From the NCBI GenBank assembly GCA_963792855.1, contig CAWBXZ010000013.1, positions 294,579 through 358,578 of the forward strand: a stretch of DNA of 64,000 bases, given 5' to 3'. Origin of the DNA: SG8-40 sp963792855 (GTDB lineage Bacteria; Pseudomonadota; Gammaproteobacteria; Burkholderiales; Eutrophovitaceae). Shown in pieces: positions 11,061 to 20,243 of this stretch (the stretch's first letter is position 1; every line of letters begins with the position of its first letter). Made by a program: the position numbers and the translations under genes. The notes below the pieces were generated by a model. It saw only the letters and a list, made by a program, of their open reading frames with translations. It was not told the DNA's origin and did not search any database.

Positions 11061-12292
11061 CAGTGTCCCACTCCCCCTGCTGCGCGAGGCTGCGCCAACC
11101 CCGATTCGCTGCGCGCCAACTCGGACGCCGCAGCACGCGCTGAGCCATCCGCCGCAAGAATCTGCTCAATCGACTGGACCGGCAGCGACGGCAGCTCATC
11201 GACGACCTTCTCCACGATCGCCGCGATGGCATTGAACGAAATTTCATGCTTGAGAAACCGGTCCACCGCGACTTCGTTGGCCGCATTCAGGTACACCGGC
11301 GCACTGGCGCCGGCCCTTAACGCCTGGTAGGCCAGCCGCAGGCAGGGAAACCGTTCGCAATCCGGCGCGGTAAATTCAAGCCGTCCGGCGTTCGCGAGAT
11401 CCAGCCTCTTCACGCCCGCCTCGACCCGCTGGGGGTAGGCCAGTGCGTGCGCAATAGGCGTGCGCATATCCGGATTTCCCATTTGAGCGATCACCGACCC
11501 GTCAACATATTCCACCATCGAATGCACAATACTCTGCGGGTGTATGACCACATCGATCTGGTCGGGGTTCGCACCGAACAGGTAATGGGCCTCGATGACT
11601 TCCAGACCCTTGTTCATCAGCGTCGCCGAATCGACCGAAATCTTGCGCCCCATCGACCATTTCGGGTGCGCGCACGCCTGATCGGGCGTCGCGCTGGCGA
11701 GCACTTCGGCCGAAGCATGCAAAAACGGGCCGCCTGAGGCCGTCAGTATCAGCCGGCGCACGCCGGCCCCGCTCATATTGCGCGCATAGTCCGGTGGCAA
11801 CGCCTGAAATATCGCGTTGTGTTCGCTGTCGATCGGCAACAGCACGGCGCCACTCGCGCGCGCCGTATCGATCAGCAATGGTCCCGCCATGACCATCGAT
11901 TCCTTGTTCGCCAGCATGATCTTCTTGCCGGCTTTGGCCGCGGCCAGCGTCGATGCCAGTCCCGCTGCGCCGACGATGGCCGCCATGACCGCATCAACCT
12001 CGGGCCGGGCCGCAACATCTTCCAGCGCCGCAGCACCGCCCATGACCACGCAATCGAGACCTGCGTCACGTATGCGCGACTCGAGACGCGCCGCGGCAGA
12101 CTCGTTCGCGAGCACGGCGTAGCGGGGCTTGAACGTTGCGCATTGCGCAAACATCGTCTCGACGTCGCTGTTGGCAGCCAGGGCAAACACCTCGAACCTC
12201 TGTGGATGTCGGGCGATGACCGAAAGCGTATTGACGCCAATACTTCCGGTAGAACCAAGTACCGCTACGCAAGCGGCCCGTGACGATGTCAT
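11060..12292 (-). CDS. dxr: 1-deoxy-D-xylulose-5-phosphate reductoisomerase
   Basis: Dxr makes 2-C-methyl-D-erythritol 4-phosphate, the committed step of the MEP isoprenoid pathway; ispG at 31,546 is a later step of the same pathway. The protein has 410 residues, with the NADPH-binding GSTGSIG motif at the N-terminus, the metal- and substrate-binding PIDSEHNAIFQ and SVDSATLMNKG motifs, and the flexible-loop region around HPKWSMG. The start chosen is ATG 12292 (MTSSRAACVAVLG), which overlaps the cdsA stop as ATGA; the longer open frame back to 12427 runs inside cdsA and is not coding. Confidence 0.97.
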   Translation of the reverse strand: MTSSRAACVAVLGSTGSIGVNTLSVIARHPQRFEVFALAANSDVETMFAQCATFKPRYAVLANESAAARLESRIRDAGLDCVVMGGAAALEDVAARPEVDAVMAAIVGAAGLASTLAAAKAGKKIMLANKESMVMAGPLLIDTARASGAVLLPIDSEHNAIFQALPPDYARNMSGAGVRRLILTASGGPFLHASAEVLASATPDQACAHPKWSMGRKISVDSATLMNKGLEVIEAHYLFGANPDQIDVVIHPQSIVHSMVEYVDGSVIAQMGNPDMRTPIAHALAYPQRVEAGVKRLDLANAGRLEFTAPDCERFPCLRLAYQALRAGASAPVYLNAANEVAVDRFLKHEISFNAIAAIVEKVVDELPSLPVQSIEQILAADGSARAAASELARSESGLAQPRAAGGVGH

Positions 12293-13113
12293 CCGGCAAG
12301 CACCCCGGCAAAGAACAGCACCGCGAACGGCATGGTGGCCGTTACGCTGTCTATCCGGTCGAGTAGGCCGCCATGACCTGGCAGCAGGTCGCCGCTGTCC
12401 TTGGCGCCCGCCTGGCGCTTGAACCACGATTCGAACAGGTCGCCCTCGACGCTGAGCGAGGTCAAGATAAATCCGAACACCAGCAATGCAAGGTATGCCG
12501 TGAACTCTGCCTCCGGGCGGAAAAGTCGCAACACAATCACCGCATAGATCAGCACTGCCAGATAGGCGCCGATCAGCCCCTCAACGGTTTTTCCCGGGCT
12601 GACCCGCGGCGCCAGCTTGTGACTGCCGAAACGCCTGCCGGCAAAATACGCCGCCGTATCCGCAATCCAGACGCCCCCGAGCAGCAACAGCAACAACACT
12701 GGCTCGCGCTGCAATATCGTCGCCGCCAGCCAAGCCGGCACCAGAACCAGCCAACCGGTAACAGAGCCGGTCACTGGTTGCCGCAGCCGCCACTGGAAAT
12801 GCAAGGCCGCCGGCGCCAGCAAGACCCAGAACAGCGTTGCCAGCAGGCACAGCGGAAACAGCAAACGCCTGTCGAACAGGGCTTGCGGCATGAGAACGGA
12901 AAGCAGCAGCAGTGCCACGCAGGAAATCGCAACCACGGTCGCGAAAACCGTACGCCCTGTCTGCGCCCAACCGGCCAACCTCGCCCATTCGAACGCCGCG
13001 GCCGTTATCGCGATCGCCAGTGCCGCACCCCAGACCGCGTTGGGCGCCAGAAACAGCATCGCCAGGAACAACGGCAAGATCACGGCAACCGTCAGCAATC
13101 TCTGCTTAAGCAT
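12289..13113 (-). CDS. cdsA: Phosphatidate cytidylyltransferase
   Basis: CdsA makes CDP-diacylglycerol from phosphatidate and CTP for phospholipid synthesis. The 274-residue protein is almost entirely membrane segments, with the conserved VSPGKTVEGLIG motif and the CDP-alcohol signature DSGDLLPGHGGLLDRIDS at residues 236-253. Its stop overlaps the dxr start by four bases, and uppS lies 24 bases upstream. Confidence 0.96.
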   Translation of the reverse strand: MLKQRLLTVAVILPLFLAMLFLAPNAVWGAALAIAITAAAFEWARLAGWAQTGRTVFATVVAISCVALLLLSVLMPQALFDRRLLFPLCLLATLFWVLLAPAALHFQWRLRQPVTGSVTGWLVLVPAWLAATILQREPVLLLLLLGGVWIADTAAYFAGRRFGSHKLAPRVSPGKTVEGLIGAYLAVLIYAVIVLRLFRPEAEFTAYLALLVFGFILTSLSVEGDLFESWFKRQAGAKDSGDLLPGHGGLLDRIDSVTATMPFAVLFFAGVLAG

Positions 13114-13137
13114 GTCTTGGCTCCGTCCGCACGTTGA

Positions 13138-13920
13138 TCAGCGCACCGGCGGGATTTCAGGCAATTCACGCTGCGGCGACCCGGTCACCTGATCGCTGGT
13201 ACGGCCAAATCTTCGCTCGCGCGAACGATACGATTCAAATGCCCCGGCAAGCGACTCCGAATTGAAATCCGGCCACAGCTGCTCGGTAAAGAACATTTCG
13301 GTATACGCAAGTTGCCAAAGCAGAAAATTGCTTATTCGTTGTTCGCCGCCGGTACGGATGAACAGGTCCGGTTCGGGCGCGTAATTCAACGCCAGATACG
13401 GCGCCAGGTCCCGTTCCGTATAGTCACCGGCCCTGTCAGGATGGTCACTCACCATTCGGTTAACTGCCTGCATGACGTCCCAGCGCCCGCCATAGTTGGC
13501 CGCGATGGTGAGCGTCAGTCCGGTATTGGAGGCGGTCTGATCTTCTCCCTGCGAAATGAGTTCGATCAGGCGTTGATCCAGTCCGCGCCGGTCGCCAATC
13601 ACTTTCAAGCGGATATTGTTGCCATGGAGTTTCGCAACTTCCTGCTCGAGCGCGTGCACGAACAACTCCATCAGGAATGAAACTTCCTCTTTCGGCCGGC
13701 GCCAGTTCTCGCTCGAAAACGCGAACAGTGTCAGGTATTCGACCCCGAGTTCCGCACATGAACTGACGGTCGTTCGCACGGTTTCAAGTCCCCGGCGGTG
13801 ACCGGCGACTCTGGGCAGAAACCTTTTCCTGGCCCAGCGTCCGTTGCCGTCCATGATCACCGCCACATGGCGCGGCACGCTGCGAATTTCGGGGACGGAG
13901 GTGGTGGTCGAAGAAAACAC
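13138..13920 (-). CDS. uppS: Undecaprenyl diphosphate synthase (di-trans,poly-cis)
   Basis: UppS elongates farnesyl diphosphate with isopentenyl units to undecaprenyl diphosphate, the carrier lipid for peptidoglycan and O-antigen. The 260-residue protein shows the VAVIMDGNGRWA motif with the catalytic aspartate, the FAFSSENWRRP segment, and the C-terminal IRTGGEQRISNFLLWQ signature. It lies between frr and cdsA, linking translation and envelope genes in one transcription unit. Confidence 0.97.
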   Translation of the reverse strand: MFSSTTTSVPEIRSVPRHVAVIMDGNGRWARKRFLPRVAGHRRGLETVRTTVSSCAELGVEYLTLFAFSSENWRRPKEEVSFLMELFVHALEQEVAKLHGNNIRLKVIGDRRGLDQRLIELISQGEDQTASNTGLTLTIAANYGGRWDVMQAVNRMVSDHPDRAGDYTERDLAPYLALNYAPEPDLFIRTGGEQRISNFLLWQLAYTEMFFTEQLWPDFNSESLAGAFESYRSRERRFGRTSDQVTGSPQRELPEIPPVR

Positions 13921-13925
13921 CAGGG

Positions 13926-14489
13926 TCAGACGGCCATCAGGTCCGCTTCCTTATCGGCAAGCGCCTTGTCAATTTCCGCAACATGACGATCGGTCATCTT
14001 CTGAACTTCGTCCTGCGCCCGGCGTTCATCGTCCTCCGATATGGCTTTCGACTTCACCAGTTCCTTCAGTTCGTGATTTGCGTCGCGCCGGATGTTTCTT
14101 ACGGCCACGCGGGCATTCTCTGCTTCGCGCTTGACGACCTTGATGAGATCCTTGCGCCGTTCCTCGGTCAGCGCTGGCATCGGCACCCGCACGACTTCAC
14201 CCACTGCCGCCGGATTCAGTCCCAGGTCGGAATCCCTGATCGCTTTCTCGACCGCAGCCACCATATTCTTCTCCCACGGTGCAACACCAAGGGTTCTCGC
14301 GTCGAGAACACTGACATTCGCAACCTGGTTCAGAGGCGTTGGATTACCGTAGTAATCGACCTGCAAATGGTCGAGTATGCCCGTGTGAGCGCGTCCGGTC
14401 CGGACTTTATGCAAGTCGGCATTCAACGCGTCCACCGTCTTGCCCATTTTCTGGTCCGCGTTCCGCTTGACAATCGATACGTCTGACAT
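13926..14489 (-). CDS. frr: Ribosome recycling factor
   Basis: RRF, with EF-G, splits post-termination ribosomes. The 187-residue protein has the expected three-helix-bundle sequence with the conserved LHKVRTGRAH near the N-terminus, the central PMPALTEERRKDL and the C-terminal helix with EDDERRAQDEVQKMTD. The start ATG 14489 follows a GAGGAG ribosome-binding site. The uppS start is six bases past its stop, and pyrH lies 14 bases upstream. Confidence 0.97.
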   Translation of the reverse strand: MSDVSIVKRNADQKMGKTVDALNADLHKVRTGRAHTGILDHLQVDYYGNPTPLNQVANVSVLDARTLGVAPWEKNMVAAVEKAIRDSDLGLNPAAVGEVVRVPMPALTEERRKDLIKVVKREAENARVAVRNIRRDANHELKELVKSKAISEDDERRAQDEVQKMTDRHVAEIDKALADKEADLMAV

Positions 14490-14503
14490 GACTTTCTCCT
14501 CGA

Positions 14504-15217
14504 CTAGCTGTGCACCAGAGTGCCTTCATCCCCCCCGACAACGACCCGCTTCAAGGCACCCGGCTTGAATATACTAAAAACACAGATAGGAAGTTTCTGA
14601 TCCCTGCACAGCGTCAGTGCCGTCGCGTCCATTACTCTCAGCTGCTTCGCGATCGCTTCGTCAAAGCTGATTTTCTGGAACCGCATGGCGTCGGGGTGTG
14701 TCTTGGGATCGTCAGTGTAGACGCCGTCGACTTTCGTGGCCTTCAACACCACATCCACGTTCATTTCCATCCCTCTCAGGGCGGCGGCCGTGTCGGTCGT
14801 GAAGAAAGGATTTCCCGTGCCGGCGGCAAAGATCACGACTCGCTTCTCCTCGAGATAGCGTATCGCCCTGCCCCGAATATAAGGCTCTGCCACCTGCTGT
14901 ATGGTCAGTGCCGAGAGCACGCGGCTGCGCAACTTGACACGCCGCATTGCATCCTGCAACGCGAGCGCGTTCATGACGGTTGCAAGCATGCCCATGTAAT
15001 CGGCGGTAGCCCGGTCCATGCCGGCTGCCCCCGGCGCCACACCACGGAAAATATTGCCGCCACCGATGACGATGCCAACCTCGACGTCGAGCTCGATGAC
15101 TTCCTTGATCTCCGAAACGATACGGTCAATCGTGTCGCGGTTGATCCCGTAAGCGTCGTCGCCCATCAGGGCCTCGCCGGACAGTTTCAGGAGGATCCGC
15201 TTGTAGACGGGCTTCAT
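14504..15217 (-). CDS. pyrH: UMP kinase
   Basis: PyrH phosphorylates UMP to UDP, feeding RNA, DNA and UDP-sugar synthesis. The 237-residue amino-acid-kinase-fold protein shows LKLSGEALMG at the N-terminus, GGGNIFRG, and the nucleotide-binding KATKVDGVYTDDP segment. It lies in the universal rpsB-tsf-pyrH-frr order. Confidence 0.97.
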   Translation of the reverse strand: MKPVYKRILLKLSGEALMGDDAYGINRDTIDRIVSEIKEVIELDVEVGIVIGGGNIFRGVAPGAAGMDRATADYMGMLATVMNALALQDAMRRVKLRSRVLSALTIQQVAEPYIRGRAIRYLEEKRVVIFAAGTGNPFFTTDTAAALRGMEMNVDVVLKATKVDGVYTDDPKTHPDAMRFQKISFDEAIAKQLRVMDATALTLCRDQKLPICVFSIFKPGALKRVVVGGDEGTLVHS

Positions 15218-15258
15218 GGAATCATCATCGCCGTTGTCCGGTGGTCTCCGCGCGCAAC

Positions 15259-16143
15259 TCAGCGTGCTTGCGCCGTCTGAGCCGCAACTTCCGCCGCAAA
15301 ATCGGTCGTTTTCTTCTCAATGCCTTCACCGACAACGAACAGGCTGAAAGCCGCGACCCTTGCGTTCTTCGACGCGAGCAGCTTCTCTACAGTCATTTTG
15401 TCGTCTTTCACGAAAGGCTGTCCGTGCAGGGTGATCTCTGACAGGAATTTCCGGACGCTGCCCTCGACAATTTTCTCGACGATATTTTCCGGCTTGCCCT
15501 CTTCGAGGGCGCGCGCCTTGGCGATGTCGCGCTCGCGCTCGATGATCTCCGGCGCCACCTGCTCGCGCGAAACTGCGACCGGCCTGGACGCCGCAATATG
15601 CATCGCCAGATCTTTCCCCAGCGTTTCGTCGCCGCCGCCAACGTCGACCAGCACGCCTATGCGAATACCGTGCAGGTAGTGCGCAAGCTTGCCCTCGGCA
15701 CGGTGCAACGCCGCACGACGAATCGTGATGTTCTCGCCAAGTTTCGCAACCAGCGCCTGGCGTTTTTCCTCAACGGTCTCACCCGCCCCGAGCTTCTTCT
15801 CCAGAAGCTTGTCAACATCGGTAACGCCCGAGCTTGCAACGAGTTCAGCGACATTGTTGACGAACTCGGCAAAATTGCCGTCCTTGGCAACGAAGTCGGT
15901 TTCGCAATTTACTTCGACCATCGCGCCCAGTTTCGAATCCGCGCTGACATGAACGCCAATCGCCCCTTCCGCCGCGACGCGTCCCGCCACCTTGTTCGCC
16001 TTGGCGCCGCTCTTGATCCGCAGCAAATCCTCGGCTTGCTTCATGTCGCCCCCAACCTCGGACAGGGCCTTCTTGCACTCCATCATGCCCATTCCGGTGC
16101 GTTCCCTCAATTCCTTCACCATGCTCGCGGTGATTTCCGCCAT
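15259..16143 (-). CDS. tsf: Translation elongation factor Ts
   Basis: EF-Ts exchanges GDP for GTP on EF-Tu. The protein has 294 residues: an N-terminal UBA-like domain with RTGMGMMECKKAL, a core with the conserved VNCETDFVA motif, and a C-terminal dimerisation part. The start is ATG 16143 (MAEITASMVKEL), preceded by AAGGAG with a nine-base spacing; the frame extends back to 16200 without family similarity. It is separated from rpsB by 119 bases that contain a strong hairpin (16221-16248). Confidence 0.97.
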   Translation of the reverse strand: MAEITASMVKELRERTGMGMMECKKALSEVGGDMKQAEDLLRIKSGAKANKVAGRVAAEGAIGVHVSADSKLGAMVEVNCETDFVAKDGNFAEFVNNVAELVASSGVTDVDKLLEKKLGAGETVEEKRQALVAKLGENITIRRAALHRAEGKLAHYLHGIRIGVLVDVGGGDETLGKDLAMHIAASRPVAVSREQVAPEIIERERDIAKARALEEGKPENIVEKIVEGSVRKFLSEITLHGQPFVKDDKMTVEKLLASKNARVAAFSLFVVGEGIEKKTTDFAAEVAAQTAQAR

Positions 16144-16220
16144 AACAGCCGACTCCTTGTAGTTCCTGGCCGCCGGGTGTGCCGGCGGCAAAAATATCAA
16201 TGTTCTCTCGAAAAACTCAA

Positions 16221-16248
16221 AAATAAAGGGGCCGAGGCCCCTTTATTT
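16221..16248 (-). terminator. rpsB-tsf intergenic hairpin (attenuator-type terminator)
   Basis: A perfect inverted repeat with 13-bp arms (AAATAAAGGGGCC / GGCCCCTTTATTT) around a two-base centre lies just after the rpsB stop. On the minus strand it is followed by the T-rich tail TTTATTTTTGAGTTTTT. This has the form of an intrinsic terminator between rpsB and tsf. As tsf must still be expressed, partial readthrough, as known for the E. coli rpsB-tsf attenuator, is the likely role. Confidence 0.75.
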
Positions 16249-16262
16249 CCCGCCTCGGTGAA

Positions 16263-17009
16263 TCAGGCTGTGGCCTGTTCCTCGGAACTGTCCACCTCGA
16301 CGAATTCATCGTTGACGATTTCGTTGACGACCTGCGAGCGCCCTTCGAGGACGGCGTCCGCGATGCCCCGCGCGTAAAGCCGCACCGCGCGACTCGCATC
16401 GTCGTTGCCGGGAATGACATAGTCCACGCCTTCCGGAGAATGATTCGTATCGACGACGCCGATAATCGGAATACCCAGCTTGTTTGCTTCCTCGACCGCG
16501 ATTTTCTGGAACCCGACGTCGATAATGAACAACGCGTCAGGCAGGCCGTTCATCGTCTTGATTCCGCCGAGGCTTCGGTCAAGCTTGGCCATCTCCCGCT
16601 GGTAGGTGAGGCTTTCCTTCTTGGACAATTTGTCCATGGTGCCGTCTTCCACCATCTGCTCCATGTCCCGCAAGCGCTTGATGGACTGCTTGACCGTCTT
16701 GAAGTTGGTCAGCATCCCGCCCAGCCACCGGTAATCGACAAACGGCGAAGACGCGCGGGTAGCCTCCTCGCGAATGATTTCTCGCGCCTGGCGCTTGGTA
16801 CCGACAAACAGGATCGTGCCCTTGTTGGCGGCGAGCTGGCGCGCGAACTTGGCAGCCTCCTGGTACATCTCCAGGGTCTTCTCGAGATTGATGATGTGAA
16901 TTTTGTTGCGGTGGCCAAATATGAAAGGGGCCATCCGGGGATTCCAGAATCGGGTCTGATGCCCGAAGTGCACCCCCGCTTCGAGCATTTCCCGCATCGT
17001 AACGGACAT
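16263..17009 (-). CDS. rpsB: 30S ribosomal protein S2
   Basis: S2 joins the 30S subunit late and is needed for S1 binding. The 248-residue protein has the signature REMLEAGVHFGHQTRFWNP at the N-terminus and the PDALFIIDVG and GIPIIGVVDTNHSPEGVDY motifs. The start is ATG 17009 (MSVTMREML) after a GGAG site; the frame opens further upstream in the leader without similarity. It is the first gene of the long minus-strand run, with a promoter at 17130-17159 and a 120-base leader containing a small hairpin (17049-17063) where S2 autoregulation could act (inference). Confidence 0.97.
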   Translation of the reverse strand: MSVTMREMLEAGVHFGHQTRFWNPRMAPFIFGHRNKIHIINLEKTLEMYQEAAKFARQLAANKGTILFVGTKRQAREIIREEATRASSPFVDYRWLGGMLTNFKTVKQSIKRLRDMEQMVEDGTMDKLSKKESLTYQREMAKLDRSLGGIKTMNGLPDALFIIDVGFQKIAVEEANKLGIPIIGVVDTNHSPEGVDYVIPGNDDASRAVRLYARGIADAVLEGRSQVVNEIVNDEFVEVDSSEEQATA

Positions 17010-17129
17010 AAATTTCTCCAGTCTGGGTTTAGCCTCCGCCCGCAGGAACCCGCTATTTGCGGGCACCCATCTGTGCGCGGGCGTGCGAATTATTCCGCGG
17101 CTGAGAATCAGCCCCGGAATTGGGCGCGA

Positions 17130-17159
17130 AGTCTAGCATGGGCCGCCGCCCATGCTCAA
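17130..17159 (-). promoter_or_regulatory. Probable rpsB operon promoter with inverted repeat in its spacer
   Basis: On the minus strand TTGAGC (17159-17154) and TAGACT (17135-17130) are 18 bases apart, with TGC before the -10, as in an extended -10 promoter. The spacer is almost entirely a perfect inverted repeat (GCATGGGC / GCCCATGC, 17136-17155, four-base centre). The predicted transcript would begin about 115 bases before the rpsB ATG. The position upstream of rpsB fits; the function of the repeat is unknown. Confidence 0.55.
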
Positions 17160-17183
17160 GCAATTTTCCGGATCGTCAATGGC

Positions 17184-17945
17184 TTACGGTTGCAAGGACG
17201 ATGTCCCGGCCGATTGTCTCTGACGCCTTGCTTCATACAGGCAAATGCCTGCGGCAACGGACACATTCAGGCTTTCAACGGTCCCCAACATCGGAATCGA
17301 TATCAGCTCGTCACAGGTGCGGCGTGTCAGGCGCCGCAAACCCTCGCCTTCCGCACCCATCACCAGCGCCACCGGGCGTGTCAGGTCGCAGGCGGCCAGC
17401 GGCCGCTCCGCCTCCCCGGCGGCACCAATGGTCCAGATCCCGTGCGTATTCATGTCCTTCAGCGCGCGGGAGAGGTTCGTCACGACGATGTAGGGAACGG
17501 TCTGCGCCGCGCCCGAGGCGACTTTTTCAACAGTGGCGGTAATGCCAACGGCACGGTCCTTCGGCGCCAGCACCGCGTGCGCTCCGAGGGCATCGGCTAC
17601 CCGCAGGCAGGCGCCCAGGTTGTGCGGGTCCTGTACGCCGTCAAGAACCAGCACCAGGGCCGATTCGTCGATCGTTTCGAGAACGTCATCGAGCGTTCGC
17701 GCCCGCAATTGCGGGTTGACCAGTGCGACCACACCCTGATGCCCCCGGGTGCCGGCGGCCTGGTCCAGTTGCTCGCCGGTTGCGGTTTCAATCGCTACGC
17801 CCCGCTCACTGGCGGTGAGCAGCAAGCGCTTCAGGCGCGGGTCGTGCCGGTTGCGATCCACCAGAATGCGAATGACGGAATCGGCCCGGTGCCGGATGCG
17901 CGCGGTCACCGCGTGAAACCCGTAAACGGCTTCGTGGGCCGGCAT
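17184..17945 (-). CDS. rlmB: 23S rRNA 2'-O-methyltransferase RlmB (SpoU family)
   Basis: RlmB methylates the ribose of G2251 (E. coli numbering) in the 23S P-loop. The 253-residue protein has an N-terminal substrate-binding domain (about 1-75) and the SPOUT knot domain with the three signature motifs: LDGVQDPHNLGACLR, VMGAEGEGLRRL and IPMLGTVESLNVSVAAGI. The start is ATG 17945, sharing its A with the rnr stop (TGATG), so it is translationally coupled to rnr as in many proteobacteria. An in-frame TTG one codon upstream is less likely. Confidence 0.96.
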   Translation of the reverse strand: MPAHEAVYGFHAVTARIRHRADSVIRILVDRNRHDPRLKRLLLTASERGVAIETATGEQLDQAAGTRGHQGVVALVNPQLRARTLDDVLETIDESALVLVLDGVQDPHNLGACLRVADALGAHAVLAPKDRAVGITATVEKVASGAAQTVPYIVVTNLSRALKDMNTHGIWTIGAAGEAERPLAACDLTRPVALVMGAEGEGLRRLTRRTCDELISIPMLGTVESLNVSVAAGICLYEARRQRQSAGTSSLQP

Positions 17946-20173
17946 CAACGGCGTCGCCGGCGGCCCGTGCGCGGCGGTTCTCCCGCCAGCGTGAAATCAA
18001 TGCGTGCCTGTTCGAGGTCGACCCTGACCAGCTCCACCGTGACACGGTCTCCCAGCCGGTAGCGAGTGCCGGTGCGCTCGCCCAGCAACTGGTGGCGCGC
18101 TGCGTCGAAATGGAAATAATCCGAGCCAAGCTCCGAAATATGAACCAGACCCTCCACATAGACGCTATCGAGGGCCACGAAAACGCCGAAACCGGTCACC
18201 GAGCTGATCGTGCCTTCAAAACTTTCTCCGATACGATCCTGCATGTAATAGCTCTTGAGCCAGGACTCGACGTCACGCGTTGCCTCGTCCGCGCGGCGCT
18301 CGGTCTCGGAGCAATGGCGCGCGACATCATGCCAGTCACCGGGCGAATACTGCTTCGATGCCAGCACCGCCTTGATCGAACGATGAATCAACAGGTCCGG
18401 GTAGCGGCGTATCGGCGACGTGAAATGCGTGTACGACTCGTAGGCCAGGCCGAAATGCCCCTCGTTTTTCGGACTGTAGACCGCTTGCTGCAACGATCTG
18501 AGCAACACTGTCTGTAACAGCTGGGCATCCGGCCGCTGTCGGATCTTGACCAGCAGATCGGCGTAGTCACTGGCTCGCGGCTCATCTCCGCCGGACAGCT
18601 GCAGCCCGAATTCACCGAGGAACTGACGCAGGGCCAGCAGTTTCTCGGGTGTCGGACCCTCATGGACACGGTACAACAACGGGTGCTCACGCGTTTGCAG
18701 AAAATCGGAGGCACTGACGTTGGCGCACAACATGCACTCCTCGATGATGCGGTGCGCGACATTACGCACGACCGGCGTAATCCGGTCGATCTTGCCGTGA
18801 TCGTCGAAGTGCATTTTGGTTTGAATCGTTTCGAACTCGATGGCACCGCGCCGGCTGCGCGCCTGTGCCAGCACTTCATACAGTCCGTTGAGATGCTGCA
18901 AATGCGGCAGCAGCGCCTTGATCGGCCGCGTCGCCTTGCCGGTGGGATGCGCCAGCGCCTCGGCAACCGCCGTATAGGTCAACCTGGCTTTCGAATGCAT
19001 CACGCCCGGGTAGAACTGGTAGCGTTTGAGCTGCCCCTTGGCGCCGATCTCCATCTCGCAAACCATGCACAGGCGGTCCACATCGGGATTAAGCGAACAT
19101 AGCTCGTTGGACAGGGCTTCGGGCAGCATGGGAATGACCCGGCGCGGAAAATAGACCGAGTTACCCCGTAATCTCGCTTCCTTGTCCAGGGCATCCCCGG
19201 CCTTGACGTAATGGCTGACGTCCGCGATGGCCACCCACAACCGGTAACCGCCACGATGCGGTTCGCAATACACGGCATCGTCAAAGTCGCGCGCCGTTTC
19301 GTCGTCGATGGTGACCAGCGTCAGGTGGCGAATATCGGTGCGCCCCCCGAGTTCGCCCGCGGTCACGCTTCCGGGAAGCTTCGCCGTGTGCGCCTGGACC
19401 TCGCGCCCGAACTGGTGCGGCAGCTGGTGCTTGCGCAGCGCAATCTCGATCTCCATGCCAGGGTCGGCGTAATCGCCGAGAACCTCGACAATGCGGCCGA
19501 TGGGCTGCGCGTGCCGGCTTGGCTGTTCGACGATTTCGGCCACCACGACCTGCCCTGGCTTCGCGCCCCCGCGCGCCTTTGCCGGTACCAGCAGGTCCTG
19601 GCTGATACGCCTTTGCTCCGGGACAACGACTCCGATGCCACGCTTCTCCGTGTAGCGCCCGACGAGGGTCTGATTGGCACGCTCCAGAACCTCGACGATG
19701 GCCGCCTCGCGCGCGCCGCGGGGCCCGGTTCCGCCGGGCCGGGCGAGAACCCGGTCGCCGTGGAGCACTCCGGCCATCTGGGCCGTGCCGAGGAACAGGT
19801 CATCGCCGCCGTCATCCGGAATCAGAAAACCGAAACCGTCGGGATGCCCCTGCACACGGCCCGAAACCAGATCAATCTTGTCGACAACGCAGATCGCATT
19901 CCTGCGGTTGCGGATGAGTTGTCCATCGCGCTCCATCGCCGCCAGCCGCCGCGCCATCAGTTTCTCTTCATCCGGCCTGATCTCGAGCAGGCGCAGTAGC
20001 CGCGCCTCGGTCACCGGCACGCCGAGTCCTTCCAGCGTCTGGAGGATAAATTCCCGGCTCGGAAGCGGCTCGGCATAACGCTGGCGCTCGCGATCCAGGA
20101 AGGGGTCGCGATCACGCACCGACACTGCTTTCGCGTCGCGAGAAGTCGAATCGTTTTTCCTTGTGCGCTTCAT
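17945..20173 (-). CDS. rnr: Ribonuclease R
   Basis: RNase R is a 3'-to-5' processive exonuclease able to degrade structured RNA. The 742-residue protein has an N-terminal winged-helix region (about 40-100), two cold-shock-type domains (about 100-270), the RNB catalytic domain beginning near TIDDETARDFDDAVYC with its cluster of aspartates, and a C-terminal S1 domain (GTISSVTGFGVFVALD). The basic tail is short (GRRRRR) compared with the E. coli enzyme. No clear Shine-Dalgarno is visible before ATG 20173, which is the only sensible start. It forms an operon with rlmB. Confidence 0.96.
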   Translation of the reverse strand: MKRTRKNDSTSRDAKAVSVRDRDPFLDRERQRYAEPLPSREFILQTLEGLGVPVTEARLLRLLEIRPDEEKLMARRLAAMERDGQLIRNRRNAICVVDKIDLVSGRVQGHPDGFGFLIPDDGGDDLFLGTAQMAGVLHGDRVLARPGGTGPRGAREAAIVEVLERANQTLVGRYTEKRGIGVVVPEQRRISQDLLVPAKARGGAKPGQVVVAEIVEQPSRHAQPIGRIVEVLGDYADPGMEIEIALRKHQLPHQFGREVQAHTAKLPGSVTAGELGGRTDIRHLTLVTIDDETARDFDDAVYCEPHRGGYRLWVAIADVSHYVKAGDALDKEARLRGNSVYFPRRVIPMLPEALSNELCSLNPDVDRLCMVCEMEIGAKGQLKRYQFYPGVMHSKARLTYTAVAEALAHPTGKATRPIKALLPHLQHLNGLYEVLAQARSRRGAIEFETIQTKMHFDDHGKIDRITPVVRNVAHRIIEECMLCANVSASDFLQTREHPLLYRVHEGPTPEKLLALRQFLGEFGLQLSGGDEPRASDYADLLVKIRQRPDAQLLQTVLLRSLQQAVYSPKNEGHFGLAYESYTHFTSPIRRYPDLLIHRSIKAVLASKQYSPGDWHDVARHCSETERRADEATRDVESWLKSYYMQDRIGESFEGTISSVTGFGVFVALDSVYVEGLVHISELGSDYFHFDAARHQLLGERTGTRYRLGDRVTVELVRVDLEQARIDFTLAGEPPRTGRRRRR

Positions 20174-20243
20174 TCAGGCAATATCTGACGTATGTGACGG
20201 CATTGGCGACGCGCCCGCGCGACGTTTCCCGCAGCCGGGCTCG

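Noticed and set aside
12293..12427. Longer dxr protein starting at 12427
   Set aside because: The extra residues lie inside cdsA and are Arg-rich with no similarity; the ATG at 12292 overlaps the cdsA stop in the usual ATGA way.
16440..18062. A 540-codon plus-strand open frame across rpsB, its promoter and rlmB
   Set aside because: It is antisense to two well-identified genes and their intergenic region, and its translation shows no recognisable family.
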